Shown here in pieces: positions 19,601-27,214 of a stretch of 64,000 bases of DNA. Position 1 is the stretch's first letter. Each line of letters opens with the position of its first letter. The notes under the pieces are model-generated. The model had not been told where the DNA came from, did no database searches, and saw nothing but the letters and a program-made list of their open reading frames with translations. The translations under genes were made by a program, and so were the position numbers. The stretch comes from Paenibacillus durus (GTDB lineage Bacteria > Bacillota > Bacilli > Paenibacillales > Paenibacillaceae), in the NCBI RefSeq assembly GCF_000756615.1, contig NZ_CP009288.1, forward strand, positions 3,348,001 to 3,412,000, read 5' to 3'.

Positions 19601-21330
19601 GCCTCGTTCTCTGTAATCAGCACGTCGGCGCGGCCATCGCCGTCCAGATCAATGAAGCAGAGGTTCGGATCATCCCAGGAGATATTCGGCCGCCGCCGGA
19701 AAGGCGAGAACGGCTCCCAATTCCTATCCCCGGTTCGTTCGTACACTCCCGGCGCGGGACCGTCCAGCACAGCAAGTCCGATCCGGCCGTTCCCCTCGAT
19801 GTCCAGCAGCCCCTGCCGTCCGTGAAGAAGATCCGCAGCGGCGGGCCTTGGGGCAACGATTTCCTGCGGGCCGAAGCGCCCCCCGCCCAAATTGGGCTTG
19901 TAGAACCAGCCGCCGCCATGTTCCGTCAGGATGCCTGGCAGTCCCTCCCGGTCCAGATCCACCCACCGTGAGGGCGCAGCACCGAATCCCGGCGGCGGGT
20001 ATTCTATGCTTTCCGGCTCCAGTTCCCGTATGTCCTGCCGGATATCCAACTTGCTGTATTCGAACTCTACCGGAGGCATCGATTGTTGAATATAGGAGAC
20101 ATAGATAGCTCCGTTTCGCATGGTCACAGGCCGGCTCTCATCACGGATATAGCCGGATTGTGTAACAGCGCGGAGAAAGGACGCCGCGCGCGTGCTGCCC
20201 TGATGCGCAAGCTCGGATTCGGCCGGCACGATCTGCGCGGAGCCATAGTCGAAGTCCGCATATTCAAACTCCGTAGAGCGTACGAGACACGGCTCGCTGC
20301 CAAGCTCCGCGAAGCGGTGGAACATAAGCATGCGGCGGCAGCGGCGGTAGGTACGCACCTCAAACCCGGCGCGGTAGAACGAGAACGGGTCCGGCCGCGC
20401 CGCCCATTCGGAGCCTGAATCTAGTGAAGCGAGAACCAGCCGCTGTTCACCGATATGATCCTTCTCTTCAGCGTGATCCGAAGCATTTATAGGACCGAGA
20501 TCTTCAAAGTGGCCTTCCTCATAGTCGAAGACCGCTTCGAACAGCCACTCCGCCGCGTTCAAATCCGGCTGAAGCGTAAGCGGAACTCTGTTGCCATATT
20601 TGACACGCTTCAAATAACGGTTGGCTGTACGCATGCGGTTGGACTCGTTGGCCAGAGTGAAGTCAACGTTCGTGTCATTCTCCTCCGCATACTCATACAA
20701 GGCGGCATTCCCCTTGTCGTCCCGGCTTTCGCAAAGAAGCCAGGAGTACACATGCGCGGGTTCGTCCGGATCGGCGATTTGACTGTTCTCCGTTCGGCCA
20801 TATACAGCGGCGGCATTGTCTGGAGTATAGGTACACCAATGAATCTGGCCCGTCGCTCTGTCAGTCCATCGCTCGATGCGCGCAAACGTTCCTTCGATGC
20901 GGGGGCGGTACCTGTGAATCGTATAGCCCTCCGACGATTCTTCATAGCGGCTTCCGTCGGGACGGAGAACCGGCACCAGATCTTCTGCACCAGAGAGTAA
21001 AAAGACGTCCGATTCTTCGGCGTCCTGATAACGAGGCAAACCTTTGTCTGTTTTTCTAGAGATGGAAGGAATGGAGAGAGTCCAGCCGAAACCAAACGGT
21101 CCGTTTCCTATACCGGAGTCGTGCTGAAGCGAAATCTGAGGTCCGAAGCCTGAGCGGCCGGGGCTGAACGCAAGGGGAATGGCCATCGATGCAGCGCCGG
21201 TGACCGGATTGGCGGCAAATTTCTCGGAAATGCCCCTTATCGCTCCACCGCCCTTTGGAAGCGAAATCGAGGGTACGGAAAAGGTATGCTGGCCGCCCAT
21301 ATTTGCCCCTGAAGGCTTGTTGTCGATCAA
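13618..21330 (-). CDS. TcB-TcC fusion toxin (SpvB / TcdB / RHS core) with C-terminal effector
   Basis: One polypeptide of 2,570 aa forms the cocoon of a Tc toxin. The SpvB-like N terminus (SVPSISLPKGGGAIRG) is followed by an FG-GAP-type beta-propeller with four DLDGDG-like repeats (about 455, 558, 620 and 680), TcdB middle domains, then YD/RHS repeats ending in the RHS-associated core. The core self-protease motif DPAGFAAGLNLYRY...DPNG ends at about residue 2,160. The last 410 residues are the variable effector: a Gly/Pro/Ala linker, a nuclease-like block (RGFILQN, FDFE, QQIKS; about 2,300-2,345) and a Gly/Ala-rich hydrophobic tail (2,420-2,570). The start is TTG at 21330, with GGGAGG 8 nt upstream. 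It is the first gene of the locus; fusion of TcB and TcC is known in some lineages. Confidence 0.92.
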   Translation of the reverse strand: MIDNKPSGANMGGQHTFSVPSISLPKGGGAIRGISEKFAANPVTGAASMAIPLAFSPGRSGFGPQISLQHDSGIGNGPFGFGWTLSIPSISRKTDKGLPRYQDAEESDVFLLSGAEDLVPVLRPDGSRYEESSEGYTIHRYRPRIEGTFARIERWTDRATGQIHWCTYTPDNAAAVYGRTENSQIADPDEPAHVYSWLLCESRDDKGNAALYEYAEENDTNVDFTLANESNRMRTANRYLKRVKYGNRVPLTLQPDLNAAEWLFEAVFDYEEGHFEDLGPINASDHAEEKDHIGEQRLVLASLDSGSEWAARPDPFSFYRAGFEVRTYRRCRRMLMFHRFAELGSEPCLVRSTEFEYADFDYGSAQIVPAESELAHQGSTRAASFLRAVTQSGYIRDESRPVTMRNGAIYVSYIQQSMPPVEFEYSKLDIRQDIRELEPESIEYPPPGFGAAPSRWVDLDREGLPGILTEHGGGWFYKPNLGGGRFGPQEIVAPRPAAADLLHGRQGLLDIEGNGRIGLAVLDGPAPGVYERTGDRNWEPFSPFRRRPNISWDDPNLCFIDLDGDGRADVLITENEAFTWYPSLGKEGFGPARSVRQPSSEEPGPRLVLADGEQSIYLADLSGDGLTDLVRIRNGEICYWPNRGYGRFGAKVVMDGAPRFDLPGQFDQARIRLADLDGSGITDLVYFAREGVRLYFNQSGNRWSIPVQLDDLPLTGEELSSAAAVDLLGNGTACLVWSSSMPGEARRSLRYIDLTGGRKPHLLVRSINNLGGETEVQYAPSTAFYLADKLAGRPWATKLPLPVHVVERVETRDHITGYRFVNRYVYHHGYFDGDEREFRGFAMVERLDTESWTGNEAGEGEDEGSGAAAINQPPVTTRTWYHTGACFDRERVLHQLRGEYYRGEPFTPESMLPPELDDREWKECLRALKGLPLRREVYSFDGSEQAPHPYSAEEHNYEIRLIQRHGEQRHAVCLPIGCESLSVHYERNPEDPRIAHMLNLETDEYGNSLKSCSVVYGRSTADPALPAEVTAGQQRLYIAYAETDYTADIDRTVPVSAYRLRAPFESRSYEITGLAPATGLFRLAEIRMGIAGAAAIPYEAQASGLAPQKRLLSRTRTVYADDHLNPLPPGRQDTLGLVHQSFRLAFTPGAIATCYVGNVSEADCIQAGYVHLDGDENWWIRSGTALYPTDPAAHFYIPIGMKDLFGVETNADYDGYDLLVERVKVKQVAWNESIAVNDYRVLGAVMLTDPNKNRAAVEMDALGVVVKSAAMGKEGGGDGDSLDDPTIRVEYDLYQWMKGRKPNYVRMLARELHGPANPRWQESYVYSDGNGSVVMIKRQANPGKALRASPGGIILEVDANPRWIGSGRTILNNKGNPVKQYEPYFSATHEYEDERGPREIGVTPILYYDPLGRNLRTEYPNGTYTRVEFDPWHQKIYDANDTVTDSGWYAKRGSPDPAAEPEPQNNPERRAAWLAAKHANTPGIIRLDSLGRPFYTVTDYGGGRTAAVRSESDLTGRLTRVFDQLGREAASGFVSMAGSPVFGESAEKGRRWIFQNAAGAIVRTWDEQGRHFRTEYDSLQRPVGIYVQEAGQSEILFSYMVYGDRYPDGEQLNLLGAVHQIFDQAGMVRLAEADFKGNPKRVERILSSDYSQNLNWDILLNQPDYTAIQAAANAALDTSEVFRASADYDALNRPTLVTLPDRTVVKPVYNEASVLASLSAQIGGQGTFIEFLKEQDYDAKGRRLNALYGNEACSRYFYDPKSFRLLGLVTFGSGDDPNTGALQNLHYSYDPVGNITHIKDEARQTHYFNNAVVHPDSLFEYDAAYQLIRAAGREHAGGVNDGIRTDADLDFVPHLPHSNNTEAVRRYTEEYEYDLLGNITVLRHRYAAQAGIGSGWTRRYKYGYENDAANSTNRLVSTSMPGDPEPGPYSGNYNYDAFGNMTKMPHLVSLSWNFLDQLQKADLGGGGMAHYVYDLGGQRIRKVIERGGNLNLEWIYLGAVLICRRRRRDTGELRFERWTVHLSDNTGIIARADTKTRDEDGSDPANPLNLPLIRYLYSNHLGSAVLETDEDGNPVSYEEYHPYGTTAYRLAKPGYDLSLKRYRFSGKERDEETGLYYFGARYYAPWLGRWTSSDPAGFAAGLNLYRYCSNNPVMWRDPNGTEEQHTDYLLKDLGLEGVTDPKEFSSKLRASGYDFTGYDDNGKAVSPDASGKGVGLAKRAGDNWDVGRWLKIPGTGDGTNGQNSSPGAGKAPPGEADSKAPPPDKPKTGSLGSGGTELSLAAPEAELFIWKHSFKNEGLSGSRRGFILQNMYTNNPRVWQTDNVKDFDFEPPGGNKVQQIKSTDSTDAKYIRQFTRDATRAASDAVTANPTGTMAGKRPQAVMIAPTDAPKSVETAVDGALAGARKPIPNNPLDPQYVRGLPGLIGTAGKVLTVVGTGLSAFSLGADIARGDAAMGVGDALGTVGGGLEIYAMTTAGATVAGFSALTVGVAIGGLGIAVTSGVSGYRAYQAGDMKGAVAGGVGVLAGLAIAAGAIGILAGVAGAPLLLAAGAIAAIGVGIFHAGRFFDLW

Positions 21331-21414
21331 TAGCGATCCCTCCCGGCTTTTGGAGTATGACCATCAATCGGATGCATTTTTTGTAAAAATATACTATTCT
21401 ATTGATAAAGTAAC

Positions 21415-21428
21415 AGAGAGCGCTTTCA
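21415..21428 (-). promoter_or_regulatory. Candidate CcpA cre box upstream of the Tc genes
   Basis: The minus strand reads TGAAAGCGCTCTCT. It matches the catabolite-responsive element consensus TGWNANCGNTNWCA at all fixed positions but the last. It lies about 85 nt before the TTG start of the TcB-TcC gene, just ahead of an AT-rich stretch (GTATATTTTTAC) that could hold the -10. Glucose repression of the toxin would follow if CcpA binds. The rest of the 21331-21649 gap holds no gene I can recognise. Confidence 0.4.
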
Positions 21429-21649
21429 TGCGCAATATGGCTAGAGTATGTCACACTGAAGTCCCGGTTATCCCGTTCGGAAAAATCCACGGATGTTTCG
21501 ACATTATGCGACAAGCATAGAACAGTTCTCCATCCCTATCCATCCAATATTTCCTCTAGACCTTCGGTGCATGCTTATACCTTTGGCCCCAAGCCGCTAA
21601 TTGGCAACTCCACCCTCAGGCTTACAGGGATAAGCTAGAGATTGATTAG

Positions 21650-23251
21650 TCAACTCTGCCTAAGCGAATATCGGTCAGCCATCTGGAGAATCCAGTCTTT
21701 CAAGTCAACGATTCTTAGATGTTTCGGCTGTGAATCCGTTCCGGCAACAATGAGAGGGACGATGGAATCCGCCTCATGCAGCGATCCGTGTGCTCCTCCT
21801 CCGCGATGGGTGGGAGAGCTTTCACCAGCCAATTCGTATCCCGGTTTCACCGTGACGACGGCATATCGTCCTTCATGGGAATGGAGCGCACCATATAATC
21901 GGGCCAGCACGTCCGGGTATTTTCCGTATTTAATCCGATGTTCACTGAGGGAAATGTCCGCGAGCCTGGGATCGCCCGACAGCGACCATTTTTGCCCGTA
22001 CTCATCCAAATATGGTCCTCCTGGACGATAGGACAGAACGTTATCACCTTGTCCTCCAGCCGTAAGCCGTACCGAATGATCCTGGTTTACCGCTATAATG
22101 TCGAGTTTGGCTTCCGTTTGTAACCCTTTCACGATCTCAGAAAGCTTTAGACTGGGCGAGAGGGCGTAAATGTAGGCCATCCGTTCGTTAGCCGCGATGA
22201 CGATTTGGTCGTCTTGTCCGACCGGCCGGTCAAGCTTGGCGATGCGGTACCCGTTCAGAAGAGGGCGCAAATCCACTTTGAATTCGTCCCGATTTTCCAA
22301 TACATCACTTTGAGCGCTGTCCCCCAGAATCATCCAAGTGGTTCTTTTCACCGCCTCCTCCCATGATCCGTATGAATCGAGAACGTGCTGCAGCGCCCGG
22401 TCAGCCCTTTCAATACCTTGGAGCGCCATCGAGCCTTTTCGGTGATGAACGCTATCGTTTCCCGGAAAATATGCGATCGTTACTTCCGGAAGCTTCCCGT
22501 TCTTTACCAGATAAGCAATGTCCCGGGCTGTGAACTTGTCGTTCATACCGTACTTTTCCCATAAGGCCGTATGCAGGGAATTTTCCGGATTTAGATGAGT
22601 GAACGCGGCAAGCGAAAACAACTCCGGCGTGTTAACTTTATAATGCTCCGGCAGCCGTGTAGTTTTCGCCATCGTTTGGGGTACTTGCAGATTCCGTTCC
22701 GTTCTTCCTCTGTAAATAACTGCGTTGATCGAAGCCGAATGTTTGCCTGAGTCGGCCAATTCCTCATGAATGGTCTTCACTTTTTTGCTCACTTGAACCT
22801 GGTTCAACTGATATACGCTGTCCGTTAATACTTGCAGTTGATCGATCTTCAAAGCCTCTTTTGGCCCATTGCCGTAAAAGATCATCCGCTTTTCATGGTC
22901 ACAGTACCACACCAGCCCCGGAACATGATGCTTATCCGCGTACACACCCGTTAATAAAGTGCTGTCAATCGTTACGGACATGGTTGGAAAAGAACTGACA
23001 ACTTTAGGAAAATATCGCCCGTGATCAATCAGATATTTCAAGGCCGGCGCTTTACCCTGTTTCAGTGCTTCCTGCAAAGGCTTGTCCATCAGAGAATCGA
23101 TGATAATGGCTACGATGGGCTTATTGCCCGCTGATGCTGTCTTGAACTCGGTTTCGGATCGCATATCAACGTTCATTCCCGATTTCGCTTGGCATCCGGT
23201 AAGTGACATGATTAAAGTTAGGCCGATTGTCAAAATAACGGTTATTCTCAT
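21650..23251 (-). CDS. Alkaline-phosphatase-superfamily lipoprotein (phosphodiesterase/pyrophosphatase-like)
   Basis: A 533-aa exported lipoprotein: a hydrophobic signal peptide ends in the lipobox SLTGC at about residue 20. The mature part has the alkaline phosphatase superfamily fold: a metal-binding aspartate in VAIIIDSLMD, a nucleophile threonine in SSFPTMSVTIDSTLLTG, a further metal ligand in MILGDSAQSD and a histidine in GGGAHGSLHEAD. This pattern fits the nucleotide pyrophosphatase/phosphodiesterase group, acting outside the membrane on an unknown phosphoester. The ATG has AGGGG about 10 nt upstream. It stands alone between the Tc locus and a divergent methyltransferase gene. The substrate cannot be told from the sequence. 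Confidence 0.8.
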   Translation of the reverse strand: MRITVILTIGLTLIMSLTGCQAKSGMNVDMRSETEFKTASAGNKPIVAIIIDSLMDKPLQEALKQGKAPALKYLIDHGRYFPKVVSSFPTMSVTIDSTLLTGVYADKHHVPGLVWYCDHEKRMIFYGNGPKEALKIDQLQVLTDSVYQLNQVQVSKKVKTIHEELADSGKHSASINAVIYRGRTERNLQVPQTMAKTTRLPEHYKVNTPELFSLAAFTHLNPENSLHTALWEKYGMNDKFTARDIAYLVKNGKLPEVTIAYFPGNDSVHHRKGSMALQGIERADRALQHVLDSYGSWEEAVKRTTWMILGDSAQSDVLENRDEFKVDLRPLLNGYRIAKLDRPVGQDDQIVIAANERMAYIYALSPSLKLSEIVKGLQTEAKLDIIAVNQDHSVRLTAGGQGDNVLSYRPGGPYLDEYGQKWSLSGDPRLADISLSEHRIKYGKYPDVLARLYGALHSHEGRYAVVTVKPGYELAGESSPTHRGGGAHGSLHEADSIVPLIVAGTDSQPKHLRIVDLKDWILQMADRYSLRQS

Positions 23252-23402
23252 ACTGAATTTTCCCCTCTCGAATGGTTAGCAAGATAAAAATAAAAATGCC
23301 CAATTAGGGATATGATTATGTAAAATTTTATTGAATTTTTCCCGGATTGAAGGGGTAGATTATTGTCGTTGACTTCAATTTCAGGAAAGATGGTGGCAGC
23401 TT

Positions 23403-23990
23403 TTGAATACTTCGTCTTCACCCCAGCTTTACCATTGGTTCGTTCGTCCGAAATGGTTTACCAAAAAATATATTCATGATCAAATCCAAACCCGATTCGC
23501 GTTTAACGGCAAAGTCGTGCTTGACTTTGGCTCGGGTACAGGGGCTAATTGTTCGATGTTTCAGCCGAACCACTATCTCGGCATCGATCCGGACGCCGGA
23601 CGGATTCATTATGCGAGACGGCTGTATCCGACTCACAAATTTCTTGTTCTTGAAAACGGCATGCTTCCTGTTGATAATGAGTCTGTCGATTACATACTCA
23701 TCATCGCTGTGTTGCACCATATTTCGTCCGAAGAAATTACAGAGTACATGAAGGAGTTTAAGCGAATATTAAAACCAACCGGAAAAATCATCGTTATGGA
23801 ACCTTGTCTATGCCGAAAGAAACCGTTAAGTAATTGGTTTATGAATCTTTATGACAATGGGGAGTATATCCGGAAAGAAGAAGAATACATTCAATTGTTT
23901 CGGGAGAATGAATTTTCTTCACAGGTCATCAACCGATTTAGAAAAGGTTTCTTATATAATGAGCTGTTTTTCTCGGCTGACCTCAGATAA
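23403..23990 (+). CDS. Class I SAM-dependent methyltransferase
   Basis: 195 aa. SAM-binding motif I is VVLDFGSGTGA, followed by the acidic motif YLGIDPD, motif II near VDYILIIAVLHHI (methyltransferase type 11/12 pattern) and LKPTGKIIVMEP as motif III. The acceptor is not predictable; small-molecule or lipid substrates are both possible. The start is a TTG with a weak GGTGG site 6 nt upstream. It is divergent from the phosphatase-like lipoprotein gene and ends at a strong terminator, so it is probably transcribed alone. Confidence 0.8.
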   Translation: MNTSSSPQLYHWFVRPKWFTKKYIHDQIQTRFAFNGKVVLDFGSGTGANCSMFQPNHYLGIDPDAGRIHYARRLYPTHKFLVLENGMLPVDNESVDYILIIAVLHHISSEEITEYMKEFKRILKPTGKIIVMEPCLCRKKPLSNWFMNLYDNGEYIRKEEEYIQLFRENEFSSQVINRFRKGFLYNELFFSADLR

Positions 23991-24013
23991 TCTCACAATG
24001 AGAAGCGCTTTTT

Positions 24014-24060
24014 GAAAAAAAGACTCTGCTTTGCTGTAGAAGCGGGCATGAGTCTTTTTT
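24014..24060 (+). terminator. Intrinsic terminator after the methyltransferase gene
   Basis: AAAAAAGACTC and GAGTCTTTTTT flank a GC-containing inner stem. The 6-nt T run is on the plus strand, and the matching A run would make it work in both directions. Confidence 0.8.
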
Positions 24061-24095
24061 CCGCTTATGCCCTTTCAAGGAGGTGAAGTAAACCA

Positions 24096-25511
24096 TTGCT
24101 TTGGATCGTTTTGGCTCTCTTGTTGTTTATTATCCAAATCGCATTCGTTATCATCTTCGAATATCAACGTCCTAACAAAGCGGTGGTTTGGCTTATCGTT
24201 TTGTTTATTTTTCCGGTAATCGGTTTCGTGCTGTATTTATTTGTAGCGAGAGAATACCTTTGCCCCCCTGCTCTTTCGAGGACAGACAAAGGGCATTGGG
24301 ACCGATTAAAGGACGAACTCATTGAACGATGCAGACAGCGAGTACGGAAAGAGCTGCATGGGAAGACTCTTGTCCAAGATGACAATTTACATGCATTACT
24401 TAAAAAAATACCGGTCGCCCCCATTACGGCTTGTAATGAAACGGCGGTTATCGTCGAAGGAAAGAAAGCCTTTGAAGCAATGATGGATGCAATAGCCGCC
24501 TCCGAGCATCATATTCATGTGGAGTTCTACATTATTCGCGACGACCGTCTCGGTATCAGGTTTGAGCAATTGTTGACCCGGAAAGCGCAGGCAGGGGTGA
24601 AAGTACGATTTATTTATGACGGGATCGGAAGCCGCCGGTTAGGAAAAGCCTATTTGAAACGGCTGCGGGATGCCGGGGTGGAAACGGGGTGTTTTTTCCC
24701 TCTGCTAACCTCTTTCTTCAATAAGCGGCTCAATTATCGAAATCACCGTAAAATCGTGGTGGTGGACGGCAAAATCGGCTTTTTCGGCGGCTTGAATATT
24801 GGAGATGAATACTTGGGGGAAGATCCGAAATTCGGCTATTGGCGGGACACTCATTTTAGCATTAAAGGCGATGCGGTACTGTGGGTCCAATATACATTTT
24901 TGACCGATTGGCACTTGGTTACAGGACAAGTCATAACCGATCCCGTCTATTATCCGATTCAGGAAAGACACGGGAATGAGCTTGTACAAATTGTAAAAAG
25001 CGGCCCGGACGAGATGATTCTGGAACTTATTTTCTCCCTCATCGTTTCGGCGAAGAGGCGGATTTTTATCGAGACGCCCTATTTCATTCCCGATCCCGGC
25101 ATCTTATTGGCTCTAAAAACAGCCATCTCAAGAGGAGTCGACGTTCGCATCATTATACCGGCTGTTCCTGATAAAAACCTTGTTTATTGCGCTACTTTGT
25201 CCTATGTTCAGGAATTGCTTCAGGCGGGAGGCCGGTTTTATGGCTACCAGAAAGGGTTTATCCATGCCAAACTGATTATTTCCGACGACTTGGCGCTCTC
25301 CGGCAGCGCAAATATGGATATACGCAGCTTTTGCAACCAATTCGAAATCAATGCAGTCTTTTTTGACGGGAAGGTCGTTAACCGCCTGGTACAAGATTTT
25401 TACCGGGATCTTGGCGTGAGCGAGGAGATTTTGCAGTCGAAATTCGAACAGCGCAGCACGTTACAAAAAATGCAGATTATTTTCGCCCGGCTGCTGTCGC
25501 CGTTGTTCTAG
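24096..25511 (+). CDS. cls: Cardiolipin synthase (phospholipase D family)
   Basis: Membrane enzyme joining two phosphatidylglycerol molecules to cardiolipin and glycerol. Two N-terminal membrane helices (residues 1-22 and about 27-50) match the PLDc_N region. Two complete HKD motifs follow: NHRKIVVVDGKIGFFGG (about 215) and HAKLIISDDLALSGSANMD (about 400). The 471-aa length is normal for bacterial cardiolipin synthases. The start is TTG at 24096, chosen because AGGAGGTGA lies 9 nt upstream. It is probably monocistronic, with terminators before and after. Confidence 0.92.
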   Translation: MLWIVLALLLFIIQIAFVIIFEYQRPNKAVVWLIVLFIFPVIGFVLYLFVAREYLCPPALSRTDKGHWDRLKDELIERCRQRVRKELHGKTLVQDDNLHALLKKIPVAPITACNETAVIVEGKKAFEAMMDAIAASEHHIHVEFYIIRDDRLGIRFEQLLTRKAQAGVKVRFIYDGIGSRRLGKAYLKRLRDAGVETGCFFPLLTSFFNKRLNYRNHRKIVVVDGKIGFFGGLNIGDEYLGEDPKFGYWRDTHFSIKGDAVLWVQYTFLTDWHLVTGQVITDPVYYPIQERHGNELVQIVKSGPDEMILELIFSLIVSAKRRIFIETPYFIPDPGILLALKTAISRGVDVRIIIPAVPDKNLVYCATLSYVQELLQAGGRFYGYQKGFIHAKLIISDDLALSGSANMDIRSFCNQFEINAVFFDGKVVNRLVQDFYRDLGVSEEILQSKFEQRSTLQKMQIIFARLLSPLF

Positions 25512-25520
25512 GGGTGATTG

Positions 25521-25567
25521 GTCCGGTCGCGAACCACTCGGGGACCCCAACCGGACAAGGATTTTTA
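25521..25567 (+). terminator. Intrinsic terminator after cls
   Basis: A 7-bp stem GTCCGGT/ACCGGAC (25521-25527 and 25550-25556) is followed by an ATTTTTA tract. The loop is long but contains a second small GC stem. Confidence 0.6.
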
Positions 25568-25582
25568 CCGGGGGCTAAATGT

Positions 25583-26146
25583 TCATGGTAAATATATTAA
25601 GCTTGGATACTTATCGGAGTACAGCTCAATAGAAGTAATATTTGAATCGGTCAGCCGGTAATCGTCCAGTGTATTGAAAGCAGCGTTTGTCTCAATCATT
25701 GTTATTACTTTTGACACTGTTTCCGAATCACTAATCTTCTTCCCGTTCTCATTAAACTCTACGGCGGTTGGGCTAAACTCTTTCAGGCTGATTTCGGGAA
25801 CATTCAATCCTTTATATATAAAAGCAAAAGCCAGCTCATCGTCTTGAACTGCCAGCCACTTGCCGCTTTCCATATCCGGTATTTCGTAAAATGAAGTTCT
25901 GGTCTCTCCGTCTGCTCCTATTTTCCTGCCATGGGTTTCGGTCTTCAGATGCTGCGAATAATTCTTGTATGTTCTTCCGTTATACTGGAGAATATTGCCG
26001 TCATCCGAAATATGTACTCTTCCCCATGACTTATGCGCATTCGTAATCTGCTGATGTACCAGATCATTAACTGTAGCCAATACAATATATTCTGACAAAA
26101 ACAGGCACTCAAAAATGTGAAGAATATCTCTTAACAAAGAATCCAA
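25583..26146 (-). CDS. Uncharacterised protein, probably a damaged lipoprotein
   Basis: 187 codons with no family I recognise. The body (from about residue 25) is hydrophilic and alternates strand-like segments. Its present TTG start has no ribosome binding site. Upstream in another frame, from ATG at 26184, lies MKNKGWSALI, then an in-frame TAA and a lipoprotein-like stretch FFTFLSACF. Adding one T to the T5 run near 26090 would join this lipobox to the open frame. So the gene probably once encoded a lipoprotein and lost its signal peptide through a frameshift and a stop codon. The C terminus also ends abruptly after YPSLIYLP. It may be a pseudogene. Confidence 0.5.
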   Translation of the reverse strand: MDSLLRDILHIFECLFLSEYIVLATVNDLVHQQITNAHKSWGRVHISDDGNILQYNGRTYKNYSQHLKTETHGRKIGADGETRTSFYEIPDMESGKWLAVQDDELAFAFIYKGLNVPEISLKEFSPTAVEFNENGKKISDSETVSKVITMIETNAAFNTLDDYRLTDSNITSIELYSDKYPSLIYLP

Positions 26147-26256
26147 CCCGAATCAATCAGCGCACTCCATCCTTTGTTCTTCATAAATTCCACATACATT
26201 TTTTATACAATGAGCCGGATAAGTTAAATCTATCTCTATTGGGGGAGTATCAAAAA

Positions 26257-26742
26257 ATGAGCATGACGCATTACATGTCCTTGCTTGCGGACAATCAGCC
26301 ATGGAATTTGATTATATTCATGGCCATTCCCGTGATCTTTGCCGAAACGATCACTGTAACCGAATTCTTTATCCTCTTTGGCAAAAACACGCAGGGCGGA
26401 CTGAGAAGCTTTAACCGCATTTGCAGCATTCTCGCAGGACTGTATTTCACAGGAATCTTTCTCTACTTGTTCCCCACCGCGTTTATTCCTTTAACCGTAA
26501 ATGGAGAATGGCACACTTGGGTGGACGTTGTCGCTGTAGGATTTTACCTGAGCGGTGTATTCTTCTTACTGCCCCTCGCCCTTCTTGATCTTGGTCTAAT
26601 CGCCCGCAACCGTTCCTCAGAAGGAAAATTGAAGCTTCACTTTATCCTCGTCAGCGGATTTCTCGTTGTGGCCCATATTGCGATGATATTTGGTATGGTC
26701 AACCCGGAAATCATGGGGGGAATGGCTGGTATGAATCATTAA
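26257..26742 (+). CDS. Small four-helix membrane protein (DUF6803-like)
   Basis: 161 aa with four predicted membrane helices (about residues 18-38, 55-80, 90-115 and 125-150) and a Met/Gly/His-rich tail (MGGMAGMNH). It resembles the uncharacterised DUF6803 group; function unknown. The tail could bind a metal, but this is only suggested by composition. The start is the ATG at 26257 with GGGGGAG 9 nt upstream, rather than an earlier TTG inside that ribosome binding site. It appears monocistronic and ends at a bidirectional terminator shared with the convergent NUDIX operon. Confidence 0.7.
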   Translation: MSMTHYMSLLADNQPWNLIIFMAIPVIFAETITVTEFFILFGKNTQGGLRSFNRICSILAGLYFTGIFLYLFPTAFIPLTVNGEWHTWVDVVAVGFYLSGVFFLLPLALLDLGLIARNRSSEGKLKLHFILVSGFLVVAHIAMIFGMVNPEIMGGMAGMNH

Positions 26743-26752
26743 TCAAAAGACA

Positions 26753-26790
26753 AACAAGACTTCGGAGCCGAACTCCGAAGTCTTGTTTTT
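26753..26790. terminator. Bidirectional terminator between convergent genes
   Basis: A 13-bp perfect stem (CAAGACTTCGGAG and complement) is followed by TTTTT on the plus strand. T-rich sequence follows on the minus strand, so it serves both the DUF6803-like gene and the NUDIX operon. Confidence 0.85.
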
Positions 26791-26811
26791 ACTCCTGCAA
26801 TGTCAGAAGGA

Positions 26812-27213
26812 TCAGTCCAGCCGCTCCATCTCATGCAGCTTATCAAAAATAATCTGTGTAACTTCAGATACACGGCCCCGGTCATTATAGGTTAACCAGG
26901 CCAATTCCCCGATTTCCGAAGCCGGACGCAGTTCTCCTTCGAACTCGGCCGTGTAACATGACATTTTCACCTGAACCCCCCCAGTCTTGCCGTGAGCCTC
27001 CGCTTCAAACGTCCCGAAGTAGGCGACGGTTTCGGGATTGATCCGAACCGATAGCTCCTCCTCTATTTCCCGCAGCAGCGTATCTGTATCACTCTCGCCG
27101 GACTCTCTTTTTCCACCGGGCAAGTAGTAGATATCCTTCCCTCGGGAACGGGCGCATAACAGTTTGCCCTGATTCATGGATATCCAGGCGATTTTATCGA
27201 TTACGGTTGTCAT
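26812..27213 (-). CDS. NUDIX hydrolase
   Basis: 133 aa with a complete Nudix box, GGKRESGES then REIEEEL (Gx5Ex7REUxEEL), so it should hydrolyse a nucleoside-diphosphate-linked substrate. Which one is unknown. I placed the start at the ATG at 27213, two bases past the stop of the upstream transporter gene, with GAGAGG 8 nt before it. An ATG 7 codons earlier overlaps the transporter gene and has no ribosome binding site. It is the last gene of a transporter-Crp/Fnr-transporter-NUDIX operon, which suggests an accessory clean-up role for the transported compound (inference). Confidence 0.88.
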   Translation of the reverse strand: MTTVIDKIAWISMNQGKLLCARSRGKDIYYLPGGKRESGESDTDTLLREIEEELSVRINPETVAYFGTFEAEAHGKTGGVQVKMSCYTAEFEGELRPASEIGELAWLTYNDRGRVSEVTQIIFDKLHEMERLD

Positions 27214-27214
27214 C

